Of a stretch of DNA of 44,341 nt, positions 14,724 through 23,545 are shown piece by piece (position 1 is the stretch's first letter; each line of letters opens with the position of its first letter). A program made the position numbers and the translations under genes. Source of the stretch: CADDYX01 sp045809925 (GTDB lineage Bacteria > Verrucomicrobiota > Verrucomicrobiia > Chthoniobacterales > UBA10450); assembly GCA_045809925.1 (NCBI GenBank), contig JBJMWX010000011.1:1-44341 (forward strand), written 5' to 3'. The notes below the pieces were generated by a model. That model had not been told where the DNA came from and did not search any database. It was given only the letters and a program-made list of their open reading frames with translations.

Positions 14724-15518
14724 ATGACCCCGCGTTCCTCTCGTCCACCGGGCAAGTTGCGGCCGCTTCTCGCCTGGCTCGGTCTCGCGCTTTTCGTGGC
14801 GTCATTCGTCTGGTGGCAACTCCTTCCGGAGCGCGCGGTTTTGCCAGCCATGGTGACTGTTCCTCGCCCAGCGGCGGGCCTTGGGCTCGTTATCATCGAT
14901 GCAGGACACGGCGGTCAGGACTCAGGCACGATGCGCTCCGGGCTGATGGAAAAAGATCTCGCGCTCGATGTCACCCGTCGCGTGGACAGGATTTTGCAAA
15001 ACAAGGGGGTCCGCACTTTGCTCACTCGCGCCGGGGACAATTATGTCTCTCTGGCCGGACGTGCTGCGGCTGCAAACCGCGAAGAGAACGCGCTCTTCGT
15101 CAGCATTCATTTTGATGAGGCCAAACCGACCGCAACGGGTGTCGAAACCTATTATGCGGCGCAGCAGAGCAGTGCTCCGCTGCTCGCCTCATGGCTGCCG
15201 TTCCTGCGCGACGCGTTTCAGCAGACGAATTTTGAGAGCCAAAGCCTCGCCGGGTTCGTCCAGGAAGCGCTGGTTGCGCGAACCCACGCGGTGAATCGCG
15301 GAACGCGGGCCGAACAGTTCTACGTCATCACAAACGTGCGACATCCGGCCGTTCTCGTGGAGGGCGGATTTTTGACGAACAACGAGGACATCGCTCGACT
15401 GGGCACGCCGGAATATCGAGAGGCGCTGGCGGCGGCGATCGCCGACGGCGTGATGAAGTACCGCGACGTGATGCGTGATCGGCAACGGCCGATCTCGGCG
15501 CAACCTCCCGCCACCTGA
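14724..15518 (+). CDS. N-acetylmuramoyl-L-alanine amidase (Amidase_3)
   Basis: A 264-residue zinc amidase that cleaves the bond between N-acetylmuramic acid and the stem peptide L-Ala. A single N-terminal membrane anchor or uncleaved signal (PLLAWLGLALFVASFVWW, residues 14-31) puts the catalytic domain in the periplasm. Zinc ligands are His62 (DAGHGGQDSG), Glu76 (MEKDLALD) and His129 (VSIHFDEA); the catalytic Glu is Glu213 (LVEGGFLTN). It lies 15 bases after prcA and probably belongs to the same transcript. The next gene encodes a peptidoglycan-binding protein, so the operon couples proteolysis and cell-wall genes. Confidence 0.93.
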   Translation: MTPRSSRPPGKLRPLLAWLGLALFVASFVWWQLLPERAVLPAMVTVPRPAAGLGLVIIDAGHGGQDSGTMRSGLMEKDLALDVTRRVDRILQNKGVRTLLTRAGDNYVSLAGRAAAANREENALFVSIHFDEAKPTATGVETYYAAQQSSAPLLASWLPFLRDAFQQTNFESQSLAGFVQEALVARTHAVNRGTRAEQFYVITNVRHPAVLVEGGFLTNNEDIARLGTPEYREALAAAIADGVMKYRDVMRDRQRPISAQPPAT

Positions 15519-15551
15519 ATAAGCAATGGTCCTGAGGCGTCAGACTGGTCG

Positions 15552-16352
15552 ATGAGGCAGCGCAAAATCCAGCTCGCGGCCGCGGCTTTCTTCCTCGCGA
15601 TTTCCGCCAGCCTTGCGGACACGACAACGGAGAAAGTGCAGCGCACGTTGAAGGAGCAGGGGTTTTACTACGGGGAAGCCACTGGGCAGATGGATGCTGA
15701 TACGACGGCGGCGATTCGGCGCTACCAAATCCGCAATGGTCTCAAAGTCACCGGTGATCTGGATGCTGAAACTCAGAAGTCGCTCGGCGTTTCAAGCGGC
15801 GCGACCGCTAAATCGACCCCGCGACCACAGATCACACCGATTCCCGAGCCGCACAATTCCGCACGCGCTCCCGAAAGAGAAAACTCGTCGCCGGATGAGA
15901 ATTCTGACCTGCGGGATGGCTCGAGCACTGAGCTGCCGCCACAGTTGCAAGGGCGGCCGCGACCGACCGACCCAGAGGACGAGGTCGCGCCGGGCGCACC
16001 TTCTGTTCGACCGGAAGCAGGCGCTATCTTTAGCGGCACGCCTTACGATGCGGCTCCCTCAGAAGTGCAACGCCGCGTCATCGTCGGTGCGCAAACATTA
16101 CTTGCGCGGCGCGGCTACTATCGCAGCGACATCGATGGTTTCTACGGACCCGGAATGCAATTCGCACTACGCGCCTTTCAAGACCGTGAGGGGCTCCCGC
16201 CTACTGGGCGCCTCGACATGGAAACGCTCGCGGCGCTGGGATTGCTGCCAGGCCAGCAGGAACGGGGTTTCGGTCCGGCGCGTCGGCACTTCATGCGGCG
16301 CCCGCCAGTTGAAATCGGTCCGGACGGCGAGCCGATCTACGTCCCGCACTAA
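15552..16352 (+). CDS. exported protein with two peptidoglycan-binding domains
   Basis: A 266-residue secreted protein. The signal peptide covers about residues 1-22 (KIQLAAAAFFLAISASLADT). Two PG_binding_1 domains are clear: one near 25-80 (VQRTLKEQGFYYGEATGQMD, RRYQIRNGLKVTGDLDAETQ) and one near 170-225 (LLARRGYYRSDIDGFYGPGM, FQDREGLPPTGRLDMETLAA). A Pro/Ser/Glu-rich disordered linker joins them. There is no catalytic domain, so it probably tethers or scaffolds on the cell wall. It lies 33 bases after the amidase. Its TAA stop overlaps the stop of the convergent DUF3108 gene in the shared CTAA. Confidence 0.88.
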   Translation: MRQRKIQLAAAAFFLAISASLADTTTEKVQRTLKEQGFYYGEATGQMDADTTAAIRRYQIRNGLKVTGDLDAETQKSLGVSSGATAKSTPRPQITPIPEPHNSARAPERENSSPDENSDLRDGSSTELPPQLQGRPRPTDPEDEVAPGAPSVRPEAGAIFSGTPYDAAPSEVQRRVIVGAQTLLARRGYYRSDIDGFYGPGMQFALRAFQDREGLPPTGRLDMETLAALGLLPGQQERGFGPARRHFMRRPPVEIGPDGEPIYVPH

Positions 16353-17164
16353 TCGACGCGGGCCGGCCCGTTTTCGAATTCGACGGATTGGAGTTCGGCA
16401 AACACGCTGCCGATAAATACTTCGGCTTCGGCGCGGAGAGGGATTCTATCCCCGTCGTCCGAAAGCCAGACCGTGGCCTTGCGGAATTTCTTGTGCGGCT
16501 TGAGCTCGTTATTTTTGCCGATCTTATTGAGCTTAAGGTCGAGCTTGATCGCATTGTAGGTCCCGGCGGGAATGGTGACTCGCTCACGACCTAGCACGGT
16601 CAGGATCACGAGGTACGGATCCTTGCCGGGAAAAATAATAAACCGGGTCGCACTGCCGTTCGTGAGCGGCTGGCTCCGCGTGAAGAGCAAAGAAGTCTGC
16701 AGGTCGAAAAAATTTGCGCGGTCAAAGCGCCTTGCTTTCAGAGGCCCTGACACTTCGCCGCGTTTCGCTGTCACGCCGTGCGCGTCGAACGCGAGTGTTG
16801 TCGTGACTCTCTTGGAGCGCTCGGATTCGGTTTGCTTCACCTCGATTGGCCGGAGAGTGCTCGTATCGGCCGTCGCCATATGTTCGGCGTCGAACGGCCA
16901 TAAAGGTCGCGCCATGTCGACGGTGCGAGCTTTTGCTTCGAGGACTGAATTGTTGCCCGACCTCGCCAGGTGCATGTCGGCGGTCGCGGCGGTGAATCCG
17001 CTCCACCCGAATCGATAAGTGGCGCGCAGCGGCCGCAGCGGCGGAAAGGAACCGGGAGTAGCGGGAGTGAGACTACTCTGCCAATCCTGCGCGAGCGCAA
17101 CCGGCGCGATGAGGGCGACACCGAGCAGCAGCGCGACTGCGCGGCGTTGTGAAAACCAGTTCAC
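16349..17164 (-). CDS. DUF3108 exported protein
   Basis: A 271-residue secreted protein of the DUF3108 family. The signal peptide is about residues 1-25 (VALLLGVALIAPVALA/QD). The body is beta-rich with family features: LRATYRFGWSGFTAATADMH near the start, VTIPAGTYNAIKLDLKL, and TVWLSDDGDRIPLRAEAEVF near the end. Function is unknown; a LolA-like periplasmic fold is suspected for the family, which would suit lipid or lipoprotein handling. It is separated from the upstream ompH by an intrinsic terminator, so it has its own promoter. The stop overlaps that of the PG-binding gene. Confidence 0.85.
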   Translation of the reverse strand: MNWFSQRRAVALLLGVALIAPVALAQDWQSSLTPATPGSFPPLRPLRATYRFGWSGFTAATADMHLARSGNNSVLEAKARTVDMARPLWPFDAEHMATADTSTLRPIEVKQTESERSKRVTTTLAFDAHGVTAKRGEVSGPLKARRFDRANFFDLQTSLLFTRSQPLTNGSATRFIIFPGKDPYLVILTVLGRERVTIPAGTYNAIKLDLKLNKIGKNNELKPHKKFRKATVWLSDDGDRIPLRAEAEVFIGSVFAELQSVEFENGPARVD

Positions 17165-17217
17165 TTACGAGTATCAACTCCCCGCCTTCTCCTTGCAACC
17201 GCTCGCACCTTGTACGC

Positions 17218-17250
17218 AAAAAACACACGCAGCTTCCCGCGTGTGTTTTT
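17218..17250. terminator. strong bidirectional intrinsic terminator
   Basis: AAAAACACACGC (17219-17230) pairs perfectly with GCGTGTGTTTTT (17239-17250) across an 8-base loop. A run of T follows the stem on both strands (TTTTT plus, TTTTTT minus). It lies 17 bases past the ompH stop and ends the bamA-ompH transcript before the DUF3108 gene. It is the clearest Rho-independent terminator in the window. Confidence 0.92.
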
Positions 17251-17267
17251 CTTAAGAGGTTTTCCTG

Positions 17268-17939
17268 TTACGGCCTCGGCGAGGCTTTCGGCGAAGCAGC
17301 CGGAGACGCAGCGCTCGAGGTCTTCGAAGACGGCGAACTGCTCGTGTCGGCAGAAGCTTTATCGCTGGTGACGCGTCCGGGCTTGTTCAGCGCCGCTACG
17401 ACGTCGTTGGTGAATTCGACATTGTCGCGCGAATAGAGCAGCAGAGGCACGCCGTTCAGACTCATGCCTGACTTGTCGAAGACCAGGTCCATGCTGTTCG
17501 TTTTCACGCGCTCCATCACCACATCGGTGATCTCCTTCACGATACCTTCACGCATCCGGAGGGCCTGTTCCTGGAGCTGGCGCTCGCGCGTCTGGCGAAA
17601 TTCGTTGATCTCGCGCTCCATGTTTTTGATGTTGGCAATCTTCTCGTCGCGCTCTTTCGCCTTTTGCGTTTTGGCATCCGCACTGAGGGCCGGAGCATCA
17701 AGCTGTTGATTCAGCTTGTTGATTTCATCGAGCGCTTTTTTGTAGGAATCGGCCCGTTCGTCGTACTCCTTTTTCGCGGCGTCTTTGGCTTCGTTGATCT
17801 TCTTCTCGGCGTCCTTCGTCTTGCTGTATTCCTTGAAGGCCCGGTTCATGTCGACTGTGCCGACCTTGAGACCTTGTGCGAATCCGGCGAGCGGCAGCCC
17901 GACCGTAGCGACGACAGTAGCGAGAAGGATTCTTTTCAT
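17268..17939 (-). CDS. OmpH/Skp-like periplasmic chaperone
   Basis: A 223-residue Skp/OmpH-family chaperone. The signal peptide covers residues 1-22 (LLATVVATVGLPLAGFAQ). LKVGTVDMNRAFKEYSKTKD starts the body domain. A long charged coiled-coil region follows (about 45-130), which would form the tentacles that hold unfolded outer-membrane proteins. The C-terminal 35 residues are a Ser/Ala/Pro/Lys tail not found in E. coli Skp. It starts 45 bases after bamA, matching the common bamA-ompH pairing: the chaperone delivers clients to the BAM complex. A strong terminator follows. Confidence 0.9.
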   Translation of the reverse strand: MKRILLATVVATVGLPLAGFAQGLKVGTVDMNRAFKEYSKTKDAEKKINEAKDAAKKEYDERADSYKKALDEINKLNQQLDAPALSADAKTQKAKERDEKIANIKNMEREINEFRQTRERQLQEQALRMREGIVKEITDVVMERVKTNSMDLVFDKSGMSLNGVPLLLYSRDNVEFTNDVVAALNKPGRVTSDKASADTSSSPSSKTSSAASPAASPKASPRP

Positions 17940-17984
17940 AACAGGTTGGTGGAGAGGTCTTAGACCGGAAGGGTCACTATTCGT

Positions 17985-20297
17985 TCAAAATTGATACCCG
18001 ATGTTGAAGTTGAAGCGGCCGCCGCCATTCCGGCCGTCACGCTGGATCGGATATCCGTAATCAACTCGGAGCGGACCGATCGGCAAGTCCAGCCGCGCGC
18101 CAACGCCAATGTCCGAGGCAATATGGTTTGTTGAGAAATCCCACGCATCCTCGTTGACGAAACCGGTGTCGTAGAAGACTGCTACGCGCACCTTCTCGAT
18201 CACCGGCGCAGTCAATTCAATCGTTAAGCGTCCCATCGAGTCGCCGCCGAGGGGCTCGCCGTTTTCGTCGCGCGGACCGACATCACGATAGGCGAAGCCG
18301 CGCAGGTTATTGGAGCCGCCGAGAAAGAGCCGGTCGAAAATACGGACGCGATCGCCGCTGCCCCAGTTATCCACGCTCGCGACCTCGCCGTTGAGGAGCA
18401 GGATCAAATCCCACGGCAAATGGAAATATTGTGAAGCTTCCAAATCACCGCCGTAAATCTGCACGTCACCACCGAGAAACCCGCCGGCGACGTAAGGCGT
18501 GAAGGCAATTCGCTGGCCGCGCCGGGTCAGGAACGGATTGTCGCGCGTATCAAAGACGAGGCTGCCGGTGATCTGGCTCTTGGTTGATGTTCCCTCTTCG
18601 TCCTTGATCTGCTGTGAGGCCGAGGCGGAGACATTGTGAATGTCAATGTTCTCAAGTCGATAGCCGACGGAGGCGTAGAGGAACGCGCCGAGCGGCTTCC
18701 GCGCTTCGATCGAGAAACCGTAGGTTCGCTGATCGTAAACGGAACTCAGGTAGTTGGCGTCGTGGTAGTAGCCTTCGCCGCCAAGCGAGAGGCGACGATC
18801 AAGGAAATAGGGCTCGATCAGCGAGAGGACAATGTCCTTGCGCTGGCTGCCGACCTGGACCCGGGCGCGGAACTTCTGGCCGCCGCCAGTGAAGTTCGGC
18901 CAACTGAAGAGATCGAAGTTACCCTGCGTGAGCTCGGCAAAGCCAATCAAGCTGTCGATCGTGCTGAAGCCGGCGCCGAAATTAAGCGAGCCGGTGCGCT
19001 TTTCTTCGACCCGAATCGTGAGGTCCTTCCGTCCAGCGACTCCCGTCTCTTCCGGATACGTTTCGACTTTCGCGAAATAGCCGAGGTTATCGAGACGCTT
19101 CTTGCTCGTTTCTACCCGGACGGTGTTGTAGACATCGCCCGGCGCGATCAGCACTTCACGGCGGATCACCTTGTCTTTGGTGCGTGTGTTGCCGGTAATG
19201 TTGACCCGCTGCACAAATGAGCGATCGCCTTCGTTGATCGTGTACTTGACGTTGATTGTTCCGGCCCCGGCCGGCGTGCCCTGCGGCAGCACTTCAAGAT
19301 CGACATACCCGCCGGTGCCATACGCGTCGGCGATCGTCTTGGCATCGTCGTGCACGGCCTTGGGCGAGTAGACGTCGCCTTCCTTCATCTTGAGCAGCAC
19401 GCGAATTTTTTCTTCGCTGGTCGCTTTCTCGCCCGTGATGGCGATTCGGCCCACGTGGTATTGCGGCCCCTCCACGATCGGAACAACAATGACCATGTGG
19501 CCGTCGGTGTGGTCACGGCGAACATCTTTGATCTCGACGTCGATATAGCCGTGGTTCTGATACCACTCGCGCACTGAATTGAGGTCCTGTTGCAGCTGCG
19601 CCTCATCGAGCCGGCCCGATTTATCGATGAAGGAGATGAAGGTCTTGCCCTTCGTCTTCATCTGTTTGCGCAGCGTCTTCTCGTTGAAATGCGTGTTGCC
19701 TTCGAAGTGAACCTGGCTGATCGCCGCCTTCGTCCCCTCGTTGATCGTGTAAACAACGCGCGAAGTGCCGTGCGCTTCATCCTGGTCGATCCGGAAGGCC
19801 ACGTCGACGTCGTTGAAGCCGCGGGCCTTGTACATGTCGATAATGTCCTGGCGGCCCTTCTCCAGCTTCTCCTCGCTGACCGCGCCGTTGATCTTCAGGT
19901 CAATCTTCTTGCGGATCTTCCTCGCGCTGATTCGCGTCGCCCCGTCGATTTCGATCTCGTTCACGAGGGCGCGCGTCTGCACGACGATCATGACCTTGAC
20001 GCCGTTCTCTTCCGGCTTGCCGAAGATGCGGACGTTCTGGACCTGGCCGGTCGCGTAGAGGCCGCGAATGTCCTGCTCGACGACCGTATCGGAGTAAGGC
20101 GTCCCGACTTTGGTCCTGATCTGGGAAAGAATTCGCTCCTTGCTGACTGTTTGCGGCCCGACGTACTGCACCTCAATCGAGCGGACGATCGGCGGCCCCT
20201 GTTGAGCCAGGGCCGAAATCGAGCCGACCAGAAGGAGCGCAGCCGCGAGCAATACCCGCAATCCAAACCCGCGACCCACGCCGACAAATTGTTTCAT
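17985..20297 (-). CDS. bamA: outer-membrane assembly factor BamA (Omp85)
   Basis: A 770-residue BamA, the core of the machinery that inserts beta-barrel proteins into the outer membrane. The signal peptide is about 1-31 (VLLAAALLLVGSISALAQ). Five POTRA domains occupy about 35-420 (for example VRSIEVQYVGPQTVSKERIL, ISQVHFEGNTHFNEKTLRKQ and VQRVNITGNTRTKDKVIRRE). The beta-barrel has FDTRDNPFLTRRGQRI and the lid motif NLRGFAYRDVG, corresponding to VRGF. It ends FNFNIGYQF with the C-terminal aromatic residue expected of barrels. It is upstream of ompH on the same strand and has a plausible own promoter at 20344-20374. Confidence 0.97.
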   Translation of the reverse strand: MKQFVGVGRGFGLRVLLAAALLLVGSISALAQQGPPIVRSIEVQYVGPQTVSKERILSQIRTKVGTPYSDTVVEQDIRGLYATGQVQNVRIFGKPEENGVKVMIVVQTRALVNEIEIDGATRISARKIRKKIDLKINGAVSEEKLEKGRQDIIDMYKARGFNDVDVAFRIDQDEAHGTSRVVYTINEGTKAAISQVHFEGNTHFNEKTLRKQMKTKGKTFISFIDKSGRLDEAQLQQDLNSVREWYQNHGYIDVEIKDVRRDHTDGHMVIVVPIVEGPQYHVGRIAITGEKATSEEKIRVLLKMKEGDVYSPKAVHDDAKTIADAYGTGGYVDLEVLPQGTPAGAGTINVKYTINEGDRSFVQRVNITGNTRTKDKVIRREVLIAPGDVYNTVRVETSKKRLDNLGYFAKVETYPEETGVAGRKDLTIRVEEKRTGSLNFGAGFSTIDSLIGFAELTQGNFDLFSWPNFTGGGQKFRARVQVGSQRKDIVLSLIEPYFLDRRLSLGGEGYYHDANYLSSVYDQRTYGFSIEARKPLGAFLYASVGYRLENIDIHNVSASASQQIKDEEGTSTKSQITGSLVFDTRDNPFLTRRGQRIAFTPYVAGGFLGGDVQIYGGDLEASQYFHLPWDLILLLNGEVASVDNWGSGDRVRIFDRLFLGGSNNLRGFAYRDVGPRDENGEPLGGDSMGRLTIELTAPVIEKVRVAVFYDTGFVNEDAWDFSTNHIASDIGVGARLDLPIGPLRVDYGYPIQRDGRNGGGRFNFNIGYQF

Positions 20298-20343
20298 AGA
20301 GATAAAAAGCCGTCCGCCAAGAGAGTCCCCAACGCGGTGCAGG

Positions 20344-20374
20344 CGTATATGGGGATAAACCGAGGCATCGTCAA
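20344..20374 (-). promoter_or_regulatory. possible bamA promoter
   Basis: On the minus strand TTGACG (20369-20374) and TATACG (20344-20349) resemble -35 and -10 boxes. The spacing is 19 bases, longer than ideal; shifting the -10 to CATATA gives 17. It lies about 46 bases before the bamA ATG in an AT-richer gap after mqnC. Sequence match only. Confidence 0.4.
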
Positions 20375-20421
20375 GGTGTGATTTGCTCGAAATGCGCGTG
20401 TTTAGACGGGGGCTGCGCGCA

Positions 20422-21513
20422 TCAATTTAGAAGCTGATACCAGTTGTTTCGCCGCCGCGGCTCATAGCCCGCTTCACGGATCAGGCGCTCGATTTCCGCG
20501 GCGTCGAGCCGGAAGGTCGTGCCCGCGCTGCTGACGACGTTTTCCTCCATCATGACGGAGCCGAAATCGTTCGCGCCGAACTTGAGTGCGACCTGCCCGA
20601 TCTGCGGCCCTTGCGTGACCCACGAGCTTTGCACGTTGGTAAAATTATCGAGGAAAATTCGCGCCAGCGCCTGCGTCCGGAGGTACTCGGCGGTCGTGGC
20701 GCGATGTGTCACTTTCAAGACCGTGTTTTCCGGCTGGAAAGTCCAGCAGATGAACGCCGTAAACCCCCCGGTGCGGTCCTGCTGATCGCGCAGTCGCTGC
20801 AAATGTTCGATCCGATCTTCAATCGTTTCCACATGGCCGAACATCATCGTCGCGCTTGAGTTCAAACCGAGCTCGTGCGCGACTTGCATCACTTCGAGCC
20901 AGTCGTCGCTCTTGCACTTGAGCGGCGAAATGCGGTTGCGCACGCGATCGACCAGAATCTCGCCGCCGCCGCCCGGAATCGAGCCGAGCCCCGCCTCTTT
21001 AAACTGCAAGATCACCTCCCGCAGCGGCATCTCGAAGGTTTGGGCGAAATGCTGGAATTCCGGAGGACTGAACCCATGGATATTGATGTGCGGGTATTTC
21101 TGCCGGATGTGCTGAAGGAGCGCGACGTACCAGTCGAAGCCGAGCTTCGGGTGATGCCCGCCCTGCATCAGAATCTGGACACCGCCGGCGGCGGTCAGCT
21201 CATCGAGTTTCTGGTCGAGCTGTTCGAATGAGATCACGTAATGGTCGTGATCTTTTTCGGTCCGGTAAAATGCACAGAACTTGCAGTAAACGTTGCAGAC
21301 GTTGGTGTAGTTGATGTTGCGGTCGACGATGTAGGTCACGATCTCGCGGCCGCGCCCATCGAATGCAGCCTCTTTCGCAACGTTGCGCCGGACCGTCGAT
21401 AGCGCGCCGAGCTCCTCGAGCGGGAAGGCATAGAGCTGCAGCGCTTCCGCGGCGTTGATACGCTCGCCGCACAGGACTTTCTCGGTCAGCGGCTCTCGAT
21501 TCAGTGACACCAT
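20422..21513 (-). CDS. mqnC: cyclic dehypoxanthinyl futalosine synthase MqnC (radical SAM)
   Basis: A 363-residue radical SAM enzyme of the futalosine route to menaquinone, which cyclises dehypoxanthine futalosine. The [4Fe-4S] motif is Cys73-x3-Cys77-x2-Cys80 in NINYTNVCNVYCKFCAFYR. Other family motifs are ILMQGGHHPKLGFDWY, INIHGFSPPE, GLGSIPGGGGEILVDRVR and WVTQGPQIGQVALKFGANDF. The last favours MqnC over the related MqnE and cofactor-F0 synthases. It implies an anaerobic-capable or menaquinone-based respiratory chain. No other mqn genes are in the window. It is divergent from the flavoprotein gene at 21564. Confidence 0.92.
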   Translation of the reverse strand: MVSLNREPLTEKVLCGERINAAEALQLYAFPLEELGALSTVRRNVAKEAAFDGRGREIVTYIVDRNINYTNVCNVYCKFCAFYRTEKDHDHYVISFEQLDQKLDELTAAGGVQILMQGGHHPKLGFDWYVALLQHIRQKYPHINIHGFSPPEFQHFAQTFEMPLREVILQFKEAGLGSIPGGGGEILVDRVRNRISPLKCKSDDWLEVMQVAHELGLNSSATMMFGHVETIEDRIEHLQRLRDQQDRTGGFTAFICWTFQPENTVLKVTHRATTAEYLRTQALARIFLDNFTNVQSSWVTQGPQIGQVALKFGANDFGSVMMEENVVSSAGTTFRLDAAEIERLIREAGYEPRRRNNWYQLLN

Positions 21514-21563
21514 GCCCGATCAATTTAGATGATGGCCGCCTGCTTCGCACGTAAATCAGCGGC

Positions 21564-22520
21564 GTGAACGAGCCGAAAATCGCGATTGTCGGCGCGGGCG
21601 TCTCCGGACTCAGTTGCGGCGTTCTCGTCGCCGAAGCCGGCTACGGCGCGACGATTTTTGCCGACCAGCTTGGGCAGCAAACAACCTCCGCGGCCGCGGG
21701 CGCGATCTGGTTTCCTTATGACGCCGAGCCGCTCGAGGCGGTGATCGCGTGGTCGCTGACGACATTTCGCCGCCTCTGCGAGCTGGCGAGCGAGGCTGCG
21801 AACGGCGTGTCCATGATGGAGCTACGGCAGTTCGCGCGCGGCGGAGAGGTGCCGCTGCCTTCGTGGTCGCATTCCCTGGGTGCGCGCGTACTGCCGCGCA
21901 ATCACGTGCCGGAGTGTTTCGCCAGCGGTTACACACTTACGGTACCGCTGACCGACACGACGGTTTATCTGGATTATTTGCGCAAGCGGTTCGATTGCAG
22001 TGGCGGCACGGTTCACGAGACACATTTAGAGAATCTCGAAGATATCCCGCCTGATTACGCGGTTGTGATCAACTGCGCTGGGATCGGCGCGCGAGAACTT
22101 GCGCAAGATTCCGCGCTCGAGCCGCATCGCGGACAGGTCGTGCTCGTCGAAAATCCGGATTTGCCATACGCCGTTGTCTCTGACGATCCGCCGCTCATGT
22201 ACGCGATTCCGCGGCGCGACGATTGCGTCTTCGGCGGAACGAATGAGCTGAGCGGCAATCGCGCTGTCGATCCGGAAGAAACCACGCGCATTCTCCACGA
22301 ATGCTGCCGGGTTTTGGGCATCGCGTCGCCGCGCGTGCTGGGGGAACGCGTCGGACTGCGACCATATCGCGCCTCTGGTGTGCGGCTTGCGCGCGAGCAG
22401 TTACGGGACGGCCGCGTCGTGATTCACAATTACGGCCACGGTGGTTCGGGATTCACGTTGTCATGGGGTTGCGCCGAGGAAGTTCTCGCGCTCGCACGTG
22501 CCGCGATCGCCGGGCGCTGA
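21564..22520 (+). CDS. D-amino-acid-oxidase-like FAD enzyme
   Basis: A 318-residue flavoprotein of the DAO family. The FAD-binding GxGxxG is in IAIVGAGVSGLSCGVLVAEA. AAAGAIWFPYDAEP follows, as in D-amino-acid oxidases. VINCAGIGARELAQD and HRGQVVLVENP are conserved dinucleotide and substrate-domain segments. C-terminal LRPYRASGVRL and IHNYGHGGSGFTLSWGCAEE correspond to the DAAO substrate-Arg and FAD-contact regions. It probably oxidises D-amino acids, which peptidoglycan turnover can supply. The start is GTG at 21564. It converges on the alpha/beta hydrolase gene. Confidence 0.88.
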   Translation: MNEPKIAIVGAGVSGLSCGVLVAEAGYGATIFADQLGQQTTSAAAGAIWFPYDAEPLEAVIAWSLTTFRRLCELASEAANGVSMMELRQFARGGEVPLPSWSHSLGARVLPRNHVPECFASGYTLTVPLTDTTVYLDYLRKRFDCSGGTVHETHLENLEDIPPDYAVVINCAGIGARELAQDSALEPHRGQVVLVENPDLPYAVVSDDPPLMYAIPRRDDCVFGGTNELSGNRAVDPEETTRILHECCRVLGIASPRVLGERVGLRPYRASGVRLAREQLRDGRVVIHNYGHGGSGFTLSWGCAEEVLALARAAIAGR

Positions 22521-22573
22521 CGGTGGAAATTGTGAATCACGGATTGCCCATGGACCGTGCTCTCCCAGCGCGG

Positions 22574-23497
22574 TCAAATCGCGCCCGTCGGCCGCGACCC
22601 AGCTTGCGACACTCGACTCTCGAACAATTTGTATTTGGCGAGAAACGCCGCGACCGCAGCATTGAACTCCTGCGGCTTGTCCATCATGACAAAATGGCTG
22701 ACTCCTTCCCAAACCTGATAATCGAGATCTGGCGCGAGATTGCGGACGAAGCGCTCGTAATCGGCGTTCCAGGCCGGTTGCTTCGCCAGGATGACCAGCG
22801 TCGGGACGTTGATCTTGTCCGCCCGCCAGAGATCGTCCGCGAGCAGTGATTCCATCTCGCTCACTGCGACGTGCTGGGGCCCACGCGCCATGGCAGCTTT
22901 AATCTGCTCGCGCGTTGCATCATCTTTCATCGGACGTGTCATCGCGTCGGCTAGTTGCGCGAAATAGTCGCGGTAATTCGCCGCCCGCATCGGCGCGATG
23001 AATTTCTGCATCTGCTCGGCAGGCGCGAACGGCCGAAGCGCGCCATCGACGATCACGAGCCCGCGTGTTTTCTCGGGAAATCTGCGATAGAACTGGCGGA
23101 TAACCGGCGTGCCATTGCTGTGGCCGACCAGGACCACCTCTTCCACTCCCGCTTCGCGCAACACACCGTCAATCGCGCGCGCGTGCAGGTCCATCGTGTA
23201 GTTGATCTCCGGCTTGTCGCTCTCGCCGTGCCCGGGCAGGTCGATTGCAATAACGCGAGTCTGCGGAAAGGCGGCGACCTGGTGTTTCCAAAAGGTAAGG
23301 TCGCAGTTCCAGCCATGAACAAAGACAAGTGCTGTACGTCCGCTGCCGCGGTTGGTGTAATGGACCTTCATGCCGTCGACTTGCGCGAAACGGTCTTCCG
23401 TCGTGGCTCCGCTGCAAGCGAGCGGGAGCAGAAATGAACCGGCGAAAAGGGCAAGACAGCCGAGCGATCGACCATTGATCGGATTGCGTCTACTCAT
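22574..23497 (-). CDS. alpha/beta-hydrolase, probable lipoprotein
   Basis: A 307-residue alpha/beta-hydrolase. The N-terminus has a hydrophobic signal ending in a lipobox-like LPLACSG, so it is probably lipid-anchored in the envelope. The oxyanion motif is HGWN (VFVHGWNCDLTFWKHQ), the nucleophile elbow is GHSNGTP and the catalytic His is in GVSHFVMMD. IDLPGHGESDKPEINY is typical of the family. The substrate is unknown. ATG at 23497 is chosen because further upstream the frame runs through a repeat relic (FTAENAERAEQ) and overlaps the divergent kinase gene. The 48-base intergenic gap must hold both promoters. Confidence 0.87.
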   Translation of the reverse strand: MSRRNPINGRSLGCLALFAGSFLLPLACSGATTEDRFAQVDGMKVHYTNRGSGRTALVFVHGWNCDLTFWKHQVAAFPQTRVIAIDLPGHGESDKPEINYTMDLHARAIDGVLREAGVEEVVLVGHSNGTPVIRQFYRRFPEKTRGLVIVDGALRPFAPAEQMQKFIAPMRAANYRDYFAQLADAMTRPMKDDATREQIKAAMARGPQHVAVSEMESLLADDLWRADKINVPTLVILAKQPAWNADYERFVRNLAPDLDYQVWEGVSHFVMMDKPQEFNAAVAAFLAKYKLFESRVSQAGSRPTGAI

Positions 23498-23506
23498 CTC
23501 ATTCTG

Positions 23507-23538
23507 CTCTGCGCGCTCAGCGTTCTCTGCAGTAAATT
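23507..23538. repeat. relic of a CTCTGC-rich intergenic repeat
   Basis: The stretch reads CTCTGCGCGCTCAGCGTTCT then CTGCAGTAAATT, which resembles the common repeat of the form 'GCGTTCTCTGCGGTTAAAT' found between genes in many soil bacteria. A related stretch lies at 37461-37487. It fills most of the 48-base space between two divergent genes, so it may carry their promoter region. Confidence 0.4.
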
Positions 23539-23545
23539 CCGATCG

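Noticed and set aside
18636..19220. Plus-strand open frame opposite bamA (194 residues)
   Set aside because: bamA is unambiguous on the other strand; the frame is a shadow.
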